Part shown: in pieces, positions 35,433-45,116 of the stretch
Layout of the letters: each line of letters starts with the position of its first letter
Position numbering within the stretch: position 1 is the stretch's first letter
Source: Ewingella sp963519305
Lineage (GTDB): Bacteria > Pseudomonadota > Gammaproteobacteria > Enterobacterales > Enterobacteriaceae
Reading direction: 5' to 3'
DNA length: 64,000 bases
Assembly: GCA_963519305.1 (NCBI GenBank)
Contig: CAUQMS010000002.1
Location: 124,001 to 188,000, forward strand
The notes under the pieces: generated by a model
What the model was told of the DNA's origin: nothing
The model's database searches: none
Seen by the model: only the letters and a program-made list of their open reading frames with translations
Translations under genes and position numbers: made by a program

Positions 35433-36320
35433 TTACTCGCCAGCAAACTCTTTCAGCCACGCCTTGAATGCGGGTCCTTGTGTATTATGACGGATGCCAT
35501 ACTCCACGAATGCTTTCATGTAGCCCAATTTGTCACCACAGTCATGCGAACGGCCGGTCATGGTGAATGCTTCGACGGTTTTCTTCTTCATCAGCAGTGC
35601 AATCGCATCGGTCAACTGGATCTCGTTACCTGCACCGTATGGCGTGATTGCCAGCAAGGGCCAGATATCTTCTGAGAAAACATAACGCCCTACTACTGCC
35701 AGATTTGACGGAGCATCTTTCTGGTCCGGTTTTTCAACGATAGCGGTCATTGGTGTACTTTTACCCGGTTCGCCTTCAACGCCGTTGCAGTCAACCACTC
35801 CATATTTAGAAACATCTTCTTCCGGCACTTCTTCAACCATAACCTGGCTGTTACCCGTTTCTTTAAAGCGGGCCAACATGGCGGCAAGGTTATCTTTGCG
35901 CAGATCACTGGTTGAGTCGTCCATCAGAACGTCAGGCAGTATAACGGCAAAAGGAGAGTTACCGATCAAAGGCTTAGCGCACAGAACAGCATGGCCCAGA
36001 CCTTTTGACTGACCCTGGCGCACATTCATAATGGTTACGCCCTTCGGACAAATCGATTGTACTTCTTCCAGCAACTGACGCTTCACGCGCGATTCCAGCA
36101 TGCTTTCCAGTTCAAACGAAGTATCGAAGTGGTTTTCAATGGCGTTTTTGGATGAGTGAGTTACCAGAATGATTTCTTTGATACCCGCGGCAGCACATTC
36201 GTTAACGATGTACTGAATCAGTGGCTTATCAACGATCGGCAACATTTCTTTTGGAATGGCTTTCGTTGCAGGCAACATACGGGTGCCAAGACCCGCAACA
36301 GGGATAACAGCTTTTAACAT
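35433..36320 (-). CDS. galU: UTP-glucose-1-phosphate uridylyltransferase GalU
   Basis: GalU makes UDP-glucose from UTP and glucose 1-phosphate. The 295-residue protein has the intact nucleotidyltransferase loop AGLGTRMLPATKAIPKEML, with the arginine that the non-catalytic paralogue GalF lacks. It sits where many enterobacteria have galF, upstream of the O-antigen genes. AAGGAG upstream supports the start. It supplies UDP-glucose for galE and other envelope sugars. Confidence 0.95.
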   Translation of the reverse strand: MLKAVIPVAGLGTRMLPATKAIPKEMLPIVDKPLIQYIVNECAAAGIKEIILVTHSSKNAIENHFDTSFELESMLESRVKRQLLEEVQSICPKGVTIMNVRQGQSKGLGHAVLCAKPLIGNSPFAVILPDVLMDDSTSDLRKDNLAAMLARFKETGNSQVMVEEVPEEDVSKYGVVDCNGVEGEPGKSTPMTAIVEKPDQKDAPSNLAVVGRYVFSEDIWPLLAITPYGAGNEIQLTDAIALLMKKKTVEAFTMTGRSHDCGDKLGYMKAFVEYGIRHNTQGPAFKAWLKEFAGE

Positions 36321-36768
36321 TGTAAAGGATACTCCTTGAAACCAATAGTTTGAAAATTCAGCCAGTTAGAATATCAAAAACGTCTGGTCACTCACTGTAC
36401 TGAAGTTGTTTAAACAATTTCTTTCTCAGCGTCACGTGCTCTTACACCAGTATAGACCTTAAGGGTCAAAAGGGAGAGCGGGTAACGGCATCGACTCACT
36501 CCATACTTGCTAATACGATACCAGCAAGCAGCCACAAACGTTAAGCTAAAGACTTAAAATTCAGAATGTTTCCCTCGTTCGCAGTTTTTATAACCATAAT
36601 TTGTCGCTTTCTGAGCCATTTTTTCAAAAAAATGATGCTCTCCGCTTTGCGTTTAAAACCTTATCTGTCCGGTGGCTAGTGGGCTGATTTAAATTTGAAT
36701 TTTCATCCGCTGGCGACCATCATTCACGTTGCGACATCCGTCGCGCAACTCAAGGTGAAAAAGGCAAT
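36321..36768. other. Intergenic region between galU and yegH
   Basis: The two genes are divergent, so this 448-base gap should hold both promoters. I see no gene, repeat copy or clear binding site in it. Confidence 0.5.
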
Positions 36769-38352
36769 ATGGAATGGATCGCCGATCCGTCAATTTGGGC
36801 AGGGCTTGCAACTCTGGTCATTCTGGAAATCGTACTGGGTATCGACAACCTGATTTTTATCGCCATTCTTGCGGAGAAACTTCCCCGCCATCAGCGAGAT
36901 AAAGCCCGCGTCACCGGTTTGTTACTTGCTCTGGTTATGCGCTTAGTTTTGCTGGCCTGTATCTCCTGGCTCTCGGGCCTCACCCGCCCGCTGGTCACTC
37001 TTTTCAGTCAATCGTTCAGCGCCCGCGATATTATTATGCTGCTCGGCGGGATATTCCTGCTTTTTAAAGCCACCATGGAACTCAACGAACGGCTCGAAGG
37101 TAAAGATGAAGAGCAGGGCAACCAACGTTCAGGTGCCAGGTTCTGGCCCGTGGTCGCTCAAATCGTGGTGCTGGATGCCGTCTTCTCACTCGACTCGGTG
37201 ATCACCGCCGTTGGGATGGTTGAACATCTGGCTGTGATGATGGCCGCCGTCTGCATTGCTATCCTGTTGATGCTGCTTGCCAGTCGCCCGTTAACGCGGT
37301 TTGTGAATGAGCATCCGACGATTGTCATTCTTTGCCTGAGTTTCCTGCTGATGATTGGGTTCAGTCTGGTCGCAGAAGGTTTTGGCTACAAAATACCGAA
37401 AGGTTATCTGTACGCGGCGATCGGGTTCTCCGTCATTATTGAAGCACTTAACCAGCTGGCACATTTCAACCGACGGCGTTTTCTCTCCTCCCGCCGCTCA
37501 TTGCGCGAACGAACTGCCGAGACGGTGTTGCGTGTATTGCGGGGGAAACATGAAGAGGCCGAACTGGACCCGCACTCTTCTGGCATGATTGCCGACAGCG
37601 AAGGGGAAGCGATATTTAACCAGCAAGAGCGCAACATGATCGAACGCGTGCTGGGTCTGGCGCAGCGCACGGTGAGCAGCATCATGACCTCACGTCATGA
37701 CGTGGATAATCTGGAGCTTAACGACCCGGCCGATGTTCTTGTTCAGCAAATTGCCAATAATCAGCACACGCGTATTTTGGTGACAGAAGACAGTTCGACG
37801 GATGAGCCACTTGGCGTGGTGCACGTTGTCGACTTGCTCAAGCAACAGCTGCTGCACAATGAACTGGACCTTAAGGTCCTGATTCGTCAGCCACTGATCT
37901 TCCCTGAGCAGCTTTCACTGCTTAAAGCACTTGAACAGTTCCGCCAGGCGAAAACGCATTTTGCTTTTGTGGTGGATGAGTTTGGATCAGTCGAAGGGAT
38001 TGTGACCCTGACAGATGTCATGGAGACCATCGCGGGAAGCCTGCCAGAAACCAATGAAACACCGGATGCCCGTCATGATATTCAGCAACTGGAAGATGGT
38101 AGCTGGATAGCCAACGGCTATATGCCACTTGAGGATCTGGTGATGTATCTGCCTTTACCGATAGAGGAAAAGCGCGAATACCATACTCTCGCTGGATTAC
38201 TGATGGAGTACGCCCAGAACATCCCGCAGGTAGGTGCCCAACTTCATATCGATAATTACCTCTTTGAACCTCTGGAAGTCAGCAGCCACCGCATTTTGAA
38301 AGTCAAAATTACGCCGCTGGCCTCCAGAGATAATGAGGATTACGCAGTTTAA
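36769..38352 (+). CDS. yegH: TerC-type membrane protein with CBS domains (YegH)
   Basis: The 527-residue protein has an N-terminal TerC membrane domain of about seven helices (residues 10-240), containing VLEIVLGIDN and VLDAVFSLDSVITA with conserved acidic residues. Two CBS repeats (about 290-420) and a C-terminal CorC/HlyC domain (about 440-520) follow. TerC proteins are linked to metal (especially manganese) export; the exact substrate of YegH is not known. AAGG upstream supports the ATG. It converges with asmA, as in E. coli. Confidence 0.92.
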   Translation: MEWIADPSIWAGLATLVILEIVLGIDNLIFIAILAEKLPRHQRDKARVTGLLLALVMRLVLLACISWLSGLTRPLVTLFSQSFSARDIIMLLGGIFLLFKATMELNERLEGKDEEQGNQRSGARFWPVVAQIVVLDAVFSLDSVITAVGMVEHLAVMMAAVCIAILLMLLASRPLTRFVNEHPTIVILCLSFLLMIGFSLVAEGFGYKIPKGYLYAAIGFSVIIEALNQLAHFNRRRFLSSRRSLRERTAETVLRVLRGKHEEAELDPHSSGMIADSEGEAIFNQQERNMIERVLGLAQRTVSSIMTSRHDVDNLELNDPADVLVQQIANNQHTRILVTEDSSTDEPLGVVHVVDLLKQQLLHNELDLKVLIRQPLIFPEQLSLLKALEQFRQAKTHFAFVVDEFGSVEGIVTLTDVMETIAGSLPETNETPDARHDIQQLEDGSWIANGYMPLEDLVMYLPLPIEEKREYHTLAGLLMEYAQNIPQVGAQLHIDNYLFEPLEVSSHRILKVKITPLASRDNEDYAV

Positions 38353-38383
38353 CGGCAGGCCCGGACATGGAAGTTCGCCCATT

Positions 38384-38418
38384 GAAAACGGGGCCTCAAT
38401 AAATGAGGCCCCGTTTTC
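38384..38418. terminator. Bidirectional terminator between yegH and asmA
   Basis: A perfect 15-bp stem (GAAAACGGGGCCTCA with its complement) around a five-base loop lies between two convergent genes. TTTT sits on the right arm for yegH and AAAA on the left arm for asmA. Confidence 0.93.
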
Positions 38419-38441
38419 AACAAATAGCAACGTGCAGCTCA

Positions 38442-40283
38442 CTACTGCTTGATCAGCGACTTAAGATCTTTGCCTTCTTTACTGCCTTTGTTTTTATCAA
38501 TCCAGTTCTGAATGGCGCTTTTAGCTTCATTCTGCAGTTGGCTGCGCAGAACCTGATCAACCTGTAACTGGTAGTTCAACTGTGTCCACGGACCATATAC
38601 CCGCAATGGAATATCGGTATTTTGCAGACGGGCGATCAAATCGTTGTTACCTTTCCAGCCACCGGTTACCCGTACGTTCAGGTTCATATCACTCTGATTG
38701 TCCGGGAAGTTGATAGTCCCCCCGCCTTTTACTGAAAGCATTTCGGAATTCGCCACCAGTTTAGACAGCTGCAAGGTTCCCTCCTCAAGTTCCCCCTGAG
38801 CCTGGAGTGTTTTCACGGCGGTAAAGTGCTCATAACGATCGAGCCCCTGCACACTGTTATTATTACGGGTAATCGCCTGTTGAATCAGTTGCTGGATATT
38901 AAGGCCATTCAGACGGGCATTCTCCATCGACAACTGCGCGTTACCGCTCCAGTTTTGGCTGAAGTCTTCCGCAGACAAACCCTGCCCTGAAACATCGCCG
39001 TCCATTGAGAAGGTACCAGACAACACCTGCGGCAAATTATAGGCAGTCAGTAGTTGACCCAGTTCAATATCGTGAACCACGGGTTTGAGGCTGATCAACA
39101 CCGGCGTCTTTGTAGCATCGAGAGAACCCGGCAGCGAGAAATCGCCAGGACCCATATTGCCGCTCAGTGTTTTTAGGTTGACCTTACCCTGATGATTTTC
39201 AGCCAGCAGACTGAAGTGCTGAATGTTCAAACCACGGTAGGTCAGATCAGCCACGTTCAGTGCCACATTAGCATTGAAGCTATTGAGTATGCTGAAGTTG
39301 TTGGTCTGTTTACTGATATCACGGGCAATCACCGGTGCCGAGGTGACGGCTTTAGACGCCTGAGCCGTCTGACCCGGTGCTTTCGCCTGCCAGCCGGAAA
39401 GGGCATCAAGATCCAATTTATCAGCGTTGAGATTCACCTGATATTCCGCGGTGCCGGAAAGCGTAGCCGCCGCCGTGCCGCTGAGCTGGTTATCATTCGC
39501 CGTCAGCGCCAGCTGGCTGAGCGTCAGACGCTGGCTGTTATTCTCATAACTGGCCTGCATGGCTCCCCCGCCCTGAATTCCCTGAGCCGGAATATCTGCA
39601 CCACTAAGCTGATAGGTGAATTTATTGACGTTGGCGGAGAACTGCTCAGGATACTTCTGCATATCCAGATCGGCAGAGAGCGCGAAGGTGAGATCGCGCT
39701 GATTACGGTTAATCCGGCTGGAAAGTTCCAGTGTGGCCTGCCGGTGCGCGTTCTGTTCCATCTGCAGATTCAAATCACGTACATTGATCTGGTCATTCTC
39801 ACCGCGCTGCCAGATAAGCAGACTGTCAGCCACGCTGATTTTATCGATATCAAACTTCCATCCGGCTTCCAGTTCGCTGGGTGGCTGGACAGAAGAGGAA
39901 GGCGCGACAGGGGCGTCCGGCACATTCGCCTCGCTTTCCGGCGTAAGACGGATCACCGCATTTTTGAACATCACCTGCTTAACCGCCAACTGATGAGACA
40001 ACAGTGGCCAGAGTTTTACGTCGAGACGCATATTCTCCGCACTGACTACAGGCTTTAGCGCACCCGGTGCGGTCAGCGATGTTTGCCCGGCGATAATGCT
40101 CAGCTGTGGCCAGACATGCCAGCGCAAATCACCGTTGATCGCCAGCTGATAGCCGCTTTTTTGTTCAACCCTGTCCGCCATGTAATCACGGAAATCATTC
40201 GGATTGATTAAAAATACCAGCGACGTCATACCGGCAATAATCACCACCAGCAGAATAACCAGCGTAGTCAGTAGTCTTCTCAT
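38442..40283 (-). CDS. asmA: AsmA-family envelope protein
   Basis: The 613-residue protein has an N-terminal membrane anchor (MRRLLTTLVILLVVIIAGMT) and a large periplasmic beta-rich region, with conserved blocks near both ends (YQLAINGDLRWHVWPQLSI). AsmA-like proteins bridge the envelope and are implicated in phospholipid transport to the outer membrane. I used ATG 40283, with GAGGAAGG upstream, instead of an in-frame TTG at 40310. It is the last gene in the udk-dcd-asmA group. Confidence 0.95.
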   Translation of the reverse strand: MRRLLTTLVILLVVIIAGMTSLVFLINPNDFRDYMADRVEQKSGYQLAINGDLRWHVWPQLSIIAGQTSLTAPGALKPVVSAENMRLDVKLWPLLSHQLAVKQVMFKNAVIRLTPESEANVPDAPVAPSSSVQPPSELEAGWKFDIDKISVADSLLIWQRGENDQINVRDLNLQMEQNAHRQATLELSSRINRNQRDLTFALSADLDMQKYPEQFSANVNKFTYQLSGADIPAQGIQGGGAMQASYENNSQRLTLSQLALTANDNQLSGTAAATLSGTAEYQVNLNADKLDLDALSGWQAKAPGQTAQASKAVTSAPVIARDISKQTNNFSILNSFNANVALNVADLTYRGLNIQHFSLLAENHQGKVNLKTLSGNMGPGDFSLPGSLDATKTPVLISLKPVVHDIELGQLLTAYNLPQVLSGTFSMDGDVSGQGLSAEDFSQNWSGNAQLSMENARLNGLNIQQLIQQAITRNNNSVQGLDRYEHFTAVKTLQAQGELEEGTLQLSKLVANSEMLSVKGGGTINFPDNQSDMNLNVRVTGGWKGNNDLIARLQNTDIPLRVYGPWTQLNYQLQVDQVLRSQLQNEAKSAIQNWIDKNKGSKEGKDLKSLIKQ

Positions 40284-40331
40284 GCCTTCCTCTTGTCGTT
40301 TAACCCGCAAATCAGAGGGTATGAACCTGAA

Positions 40332-40913
40332 TCAGTCTTTATCGATGCGGCTTGCCACTGCGCTCTGCTGGTCACGGTATTTCGCATCCTGGCGACTATT
40401 ATAAGGGCGGGAAGCAGGGCCCGATAAGGGTTCAAAGCTCAACGCACCAATTAACATCCCCGGACGCAGTGCCAGAGGCAACTTACCTGAATTATAGAAC
40501 TCCAGGACGATCCGGCCTTGCCAGCCGGGATCAATGCGGTGTGCGGTCACATGGACCATCAGTCCGAGGCGCGCAAGAGATGAACGCCCGTCAAGCCAGC
40601 CTACCAGATCATCAGGGATAGAAACGGTTTCGAAAGTCACCGCCAGCGCCAGTTCACCCGGATGCAAAAAGAAAGCCTCGCCTTCCGGCAGGACAATCTC
40701 ATCACTCATCACTTTATCCAGAGCGGCGCTGACCTCATCCTTCGGACCGCTGAGATCGATAAAACCGGCGTTATGGCCGAGAAACACGCGGAATCCGTTA
40801 CCCAGACGCACATCTACCGTCGCGCCGTTAATCCGTTCAATGGGTGGACGCGGGGAAATGGTTAATTTGCCGCTGTCCATCCAGGCTTCTATGTCTCGAT
40901 CGCACAGTCTCAT
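40332..40913 (-). CDS. dcd: dCTP deaminase
   Basis: This 193-residue trimeric enzyme deaminates dCTP to dUTP for thymidylate synthesis. It has the trimer-forming fold with RLGNGFRVFLGHN, DGRSSLARLGLMVHVTAHRIDPGWQG and the catalytic Glu in the LEFYNSGKLPLAL region. It lies between udk (54 bases upstream) and asmA, the conserved enterobacterial order. Confidence 0.98.
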   Translation of the reverse strand: MRLCDRDIEAWMDSGKLTISPRPPIERINGATVDVRLGNGFRVFLGHNAGFIDLSGPKDEVSAALDKVMSDEIVLPEGEAFFLHPGELALAVTFETVSIPDDLVGWLDGRSSLARLGLMVHVTAHRIDPGWQGRIVLEFYNSGKLPLALRPGMLIGALSFEPLSGPASRPYNSRQDAKYRDQQSAVASRIDKD

Positions 40914-40967
40914 CGTGTCTCTCTCCGTTTGCTAACTGCTAAAATGGCCGTCGTAAACAAGGGGCAT

Positions 40968-41609
40968 TTAATTAAAGAACTGGCTGATTTTTGCTTTAAG
41001 AATATCGATGGCAATACGATTTTTCCCGCCGCGCGGAACGATGATATCTGCGTATTGTTTTGATGGTTCAATAAATTGCAGGAACATCGGACGAACGGTT
41101 TTCTGATATTGCGCCATGACCGAGTCCATGGAACGACCGCGTTCATTTACGTCACGCTTCATACGGCGCATCAGACAGATATCCAGCGGGGTGTCCACAA
41201 AAATAGAGAAGTTCATCTCCTGACGCAGGCGGACATCCGTTAACAGCAGGATGCCTTCAAGAATGATCACTTTCTTTGGCTTAAGGGTGACAGTTTCGCT
41301 AAGACGGGTGTGCTCGATAAAACTGTAGCCCGGTAATTCAATCGCCTGCCCGGCTTTCAGGCTTTGGAGATGCTGGAATAATAAATTGTGGTCCATGGCG
41401 CTGGGATGGTCATAGTTCGTTTTTACCCGCTCCTCCATGGTCATATGACTCTGGTCTTTATAGTAGCAATCTTCTGGAATCACCCCGATATGCTCATCAC
41501 CGACCTGATCACGAAGTTCACGATATAAGGTACTGGCAATAAGGCTTTTTCCAGAGGCAGATGCGCCAGCGATACCTACGATGACACACTGATGGAGCTT
41601 GTCAGACAT
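40968..41609 (-). CDS. udk: Uridine kinase
   Basis: This 213-residue pyrimidine-salvage enzyme phosphorylates uridine and cytidine with GTP or ATP. It has the P-loop GIAGASASGKSLIASTLYRE and NYDHPSAMDHNLL for substrate binding. It is first in the udk-dcd-asmA group. The 149 bases to apbC contain no recognised gene. Confidence 0.98.
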   Translation of the reverse strand: MSDKLHQCVIVGIAGASASGKSLIASTLYRELRDQVGDEHIGVIPEDCYYKDQSHMTMEERVKTNYDHPSAMDHNLLFQHLQSLKAGQAIELPGYSFIEHTRLSETVTLKPKKVIILEGILLLTDVRLRQEMNFSIFVDTPLDICLMRRMKRDVNERGRSMDSVMAQYQKTVRPMFLQFIEPSKQYADIIVPRGGKNRIAIDILKAKISQFFN

Positions 41610-41758
41610 AAAATTAAAGACCTGATTTGGAGGTTTGAGGGGCTAAAGCACGCAGACAGTGCTTTGATCGCGCCAATTATAGGTACAACACCTTGCTGAT
41701 GCCAGCGTTAAGGCAGCTCATTCGCTGGCATCGGGCAATAATTAGCAGACTTTTGAGG

Positions 41759-42871
41759 TCAAACGGCCCGGAAAGCAATCTCCGTTGGGATGGCGTCGCC
41801 TTTCCAATAGAGTTGCGCAGCCATACGGGCGGCTAACTGACGATACAATAACGTAAATTCGCTTTGTGGATTAGAAACCACGGTGGGCTCACCGCGATCC
41901 AAATCTTCACGCAGCGAAATATGCAGTGGCATCTGGGCCAGCAATTCACAGCGGTATTTTTCCGCCAGCTTTTGCGCGCCACCAGTACCAAAAATAGGCT
42001 CGTGATGACCGCACTGGCTGCAAATATGCATGCTCATGTTTTCGATAATCCCGAGCACCGGTACGTTGACCTTCTCAAACATCACAATACCTTTCATGGC
42101 GTCGAGCAGCGCGATATCCTGTGGCGTTGTCACTACCACGGCGCCTGTCACAGGAATATTCTGCGACAGCGTCAGTTGGATATCCCCGGTGCCCGGCGGC
42201 AGGTCAATCACCAGATAATCGAGGTCAGGCCATAAGGTGTCCTGCAACATCTGCATCAGTGCCTTGCTGGCCATCGGGCCACGCCACACCATGGCGTTAT
42301 CGTCCGTCACCAGATAACCAATCGAGTTGGTCGCGAGACCATGTGCCATGATCGGCGCCATGTGCTGACCATCCGGCGAGGTCGGGCGCTCATCTTCAGT
42401 GCCGAGCATGTTGGGCACCGACGGACCATAAATGTCAGCGTCCAGAATGCCGACTTTACCGCCCTCGGCTGCCAGCGCCAGCGCGACGTTCACCGCCGTC
42501 GTTGACTTCCCTACTCCGCCTTTGCCGGAACTGACGGCGATAATATTACGTACGCCTTTGATGCCCGGCTGATCGTTAGCGCGGCGCAATGTGGCGATAT
42601 CGTGTTTCAGGCGCCACTCAACAGCTTTCGCACCGGTCACCCGCAGCAATTCCGCGCTGGTCATGGCTTTAAGCGCTTCAAAACCACTTTGCCACGCGAA
42701 CGGTAGGATCATGTCTAGATGCAGTACGTTGTCCATCAGCGCGCAGTGGTGCAGCGCTTTAATCGACAACAGATCTTTTTGCAGGGTGGAATGGGTAAAG
42801 GTGGCCAATACGCCGGTCACCAGGGCGCGCAGTCCCTCGGGGGTGTTCTGCTCAGGGGAATGAGATGTCAT
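41759..42871 (-). CDS. apbC: Iron-sulfur cluster carrier ApbC (Mrp)
   Basis: This Mrp/NBP35-family P-loop ATPase of 370 residues binds and transfers [4Fe-4S] clusters. It has the deviant Walker A SSGKGGVGKSTTAVN, DADIYGPS and the cluster-binding Cys pair CSQCGHHEPIFG. An N-terminal domain of about 100 residues is of the MIP18 type. The start ATG 42871 has AAGGAG upstream and aligns with Mrp; the frame remains open to 43000 but without homology. Divergent from metG, as in E. coli. Confidence 0.96.
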   Translation of the reverse strand: MTSHSPEQNTPEGLRALVTGVLATFTHSTLQKDLLSIKALHHCALMDNVLHLDMILPFAWQSGFEALKAMTSAELLRVTGAKAVEWRLKHDIATLRRANDQPGIKGVRNIIAVSSGKGGVGKSTTAVNVALALAAEGGKVGILDADIYGPSVPNMLGTEDERPTSPDGQHMAPIMAHGLATNSIGYLVTDDNAMVWRGPMASKALMQMLQDTLWPDLDYLVIDLPPGTGDIQLTLSQNIPVTGAVVVTTPQDIALLDAMKGIVMFEKVNVPVLGIIENMSMHICSQCGHHEPIFGTGGAQKLAEKYRCELLAQMPLHISLREDLDRGEPTVVSNPQSEFTLLYRQLAARMAAQLYWKGDAIPTEIAFRAV

Positions 42872-43022
42872 CCCGGCTCCTTGAAACGTGTTATTAAATG
42901 ACATTATTTTCGAGGCACAGCATAACAGAAGGTACGGCGTCAGCCCCGCTTGTTTACGTGGGATAGCCCTTTCGGTTAACATCAATGCCCCTGATTTCAA
43001 CAGCAGAAAGCAAGTTCTTACT

Positions 43023-45056
43023 ATGGCTCAAGTCGCGAAAAAAATTTTGGTAACCTGTGCACTTCCGTACGCCAACGGATCTATCCATCTCGGTCACATG
43101 CTCGAGCACATCCAGGCTGACGTCTGGGTCCGTTACCAGCGAATGCGCGGCCACGAAGTGCATTTCATCTGTGCTGATGATGCACACGGTACGCCGATCA
43201 TGCTCAAAGCGCAGCAACTCGGTATTGAACCGGAGCAAATGATTGCCGAGATGAGCCAGGAACATCAGAAAGATTTCGCCGGCTTTGGTATCAGCTACGA
43301 CAATTATCACTCCACGCACAGCGACGAAAACCGTGAACTTTCTTCATTGATCTACGGCCGCCTGAAAGAAAACGGTTTCATCAAGAACCGCATTATTTCT
43401 CAGCTGTATGATCCGGAAAAAGGCATGTTCCTGCCTGACCGTTTCGTCAAAGGCACCTGTCCGAAGTGTAAATCTCCGGATCAGTACGGCGATAACTGCG
43501 AAGTCTGTGGCGCGACCTATAGCCCGACTGAGCTTATCGAGCCGAAATCTGTGGTGTCTGGTGCCACGCCTGTGATGCGTGATTCCGAGCACTTCTTCTT
43601 TGACCTGCCGGAGTTCAGCGCCATGTTGCAGGCCTGGACACGTTCCGGTGCGTTGCAGGAGCAGGTTGCCAATAAGATGCAGGAGTGGTTTGAATCTGGC
43701 CTGCAGCAGTGGGACATCAGCCGTGACTCGCCGTACTTCGGTTTTGAGATCCCTGATGCGCCGGGTAAATACTTCTACGTCTGGCTCGATGCGCCAATCG
43801 GGTACATGGGTTCATTCAAAAACCTGTGCGACCGTCGCCCTGATCTGAGCTTCGATGAGTTCTGGAAAAAAGACTCCACCACCGAGCTGTATCACTTCAT
43901 CGGTAAAGATATCGTCTATTTCCACAGCCTGTTCTGGCCAGCGATGCTGGAAGGCAGCGGTTTCCGCAAGCCAACCAACCTGTTTGTGCACGGTTATGTG
44001 ACGGTCAACGGCGCGAAGATGTCCAAATCGCGCGGCACCTTTATTAAAGCGGGCACCTATCTGAACCATCTGGATGCGGACTGCCTGCGTTACTATTATG
44101 CCGCCAAACTCTCTTCACGCATTGATGATATCGACCTGAATCTGGAAGACTTCGTCCAGCGCGTTAACGCTGACATCGTCAATAAAGTGGTAAACCTGGC
44201 GTCACGCAATGCCGGTTTTATCGCGAAACGTTTTGACGGCGTGCTGGCAGATAAACTGGCAGACGTTGAGCTGTATAAAACCTTCACTGATGCCGCAGAA
44301 AGCATTGCTGAAGCTTATGCCAGCCGCGAATCCGGCCGTGCAATCCGCGAAATCATGGCGCTGGCCGATCTGGCAAACCGCTATGTTGACGAACAGGCAC
44401 CGTGGGTAGTGGCGAAACAGGAAGGCCGTGATGCCGATCTGCAGGCCATCTGTTCCATGGGCATCAACCTGTTCCGTGTGCTGATGACTTACCTGAAACC
44501 GGTACTGCCATCGCTGACCGAACGCACAGAAGCTTTCCTGAACACGGAGCTGACATGGGATTCCATCGCGCAGCCGTTGCTCGGTCATAAAGTGAATACG
44601 TTTAAAGCGCTGTTTAACCGTATTGAACTCGACAAAGTGGCCGCCATGGTTGACGCGTCAAAAGAAGATATCGCTGCGGCGAACGCCAAAGTGGTCACCG
44701 GCCCGTTGGCCGACGCACCGATTCAGGAAACCATCACTTTTGATGATTTTGCCAAAGTGGATATGCGTATTGCGCTGATTCAGAGCGCAGATTTCGTCGA
44801 GGGTTCTGACAAGCTGCTGCGTCTGCAACTGGATCTCGGCGGCGAAACCCGTCAGATTTTCTCCGGCATCCGCTCAGCGTATCCGGATCCAAAACTGCTG
44901 GAAGGCCGCCTGACCATCATGGTCGCTAACCTTGCACCGCGTAAAATGCGTTTCGGTATTTCAGAAGGTATGGTGATGGCCGCTGGCCCCGGCGGTGAAC
45001 AGATCTTCCTGCTGAGCCCTGATTCCGGTGCACAGCCAGGTATGCAGGTGAAATAA
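43023..45056 (+). CDS. metG: Methionyl-tRNA synthetase
   Basis: This class I synthetase of 677 residues, equal to E. coli, charges tRNA-Met for initiation and elongation. It has the HLGH motif in ANGSIHLGHMLEHI, a four-cysteine zinc knuckle (CPKCKSPDQYGDNCEVC), KMSKS as GAKMSKSRGTFIKA, and a C-terminal EMAP-like tRNA-binding domain (from about residue 575). The ATG at 43023 gives MAQVAKKILVTCALPYANGS, the known N-terminus; an open frame further left is chance. Confidence 0.99.
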   Translation: MAQVAKKILVTCALPYANGSIHLGHMLEHIQADVWVRYQRMRGHEVHFICADDAHGTPIMLKAQQLGIEPEQMIAEMSQEHQKDFAGFGISYDNYHSTHSDENRELSSLIYGRLKENGFIKNRIISQLYDPEKGMFLPDRFVKGTCPKCKSPDQYGDNCEVCGATYSPTELIEPKSVVSGATPVMRDSEHFFFDLPEFSAMLQAWTRSGALQEQVANKMQEWFESGLQQWDISRDSPYFGFEIPDAPGKYFYVWLDAPIGYMGSFKNLCDRRPDLSFDEFWKKDSTTELYHFIGKDIVYFHSLFWPAMLEGSGFRKPTNLFVHGYVTVNGAKMSKSRGTFIKAGTYLNHLDADCLRYYYAAKLSSRIDDIDLNLEDFVQRVNADIVNKVVNLASRNAGFIAKRFDGVLADKLADVELYKTFTDAAESIAEAYASRESGRAIREIMALADLANRYVDEQAPWVVAKQEGRDADLQAICSMGINLFRVLMTYLKPVLPSLTERTEAFLNTELTWDSIAQPLLGHKVNTFKALFNRIELDKVAAMVDASKEDIAAANAKVVTGPLADAPIQETITFDDFAKVDMRIALIQSADFVEGSDKLLRLQLDLGGETRQIFSGIRSAYPDPKLLEGRLTIMVANLAPRKMRFGISEGMVMAAGPGGEQIFLLSPDSGAQPGMQVK

Positions 45057-45083
45057 CCCGTTCGGGTTTTGAGCGAACACCTG

Positions 45084-45113
45084 ACCGGTGGGGGTAACCT
45101 CACCGGTTTTTTT
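45084..45113 (+). terminator. Intrinsic terminator of metG
   Basis: ACCGGTG plus inner GGG pairs with CCT plus CACCGGT around a GTAA loop (one G-U pair), followed by seven T. It begins 28 bases after the metG stop. Confidence 0.92.
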
Positions 45114-45116
45114 ATG

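Noticed and set aside
39192..40058. 288-codon plus-strand frame
   Set aside because: It is antisense to asmA and has no family features.
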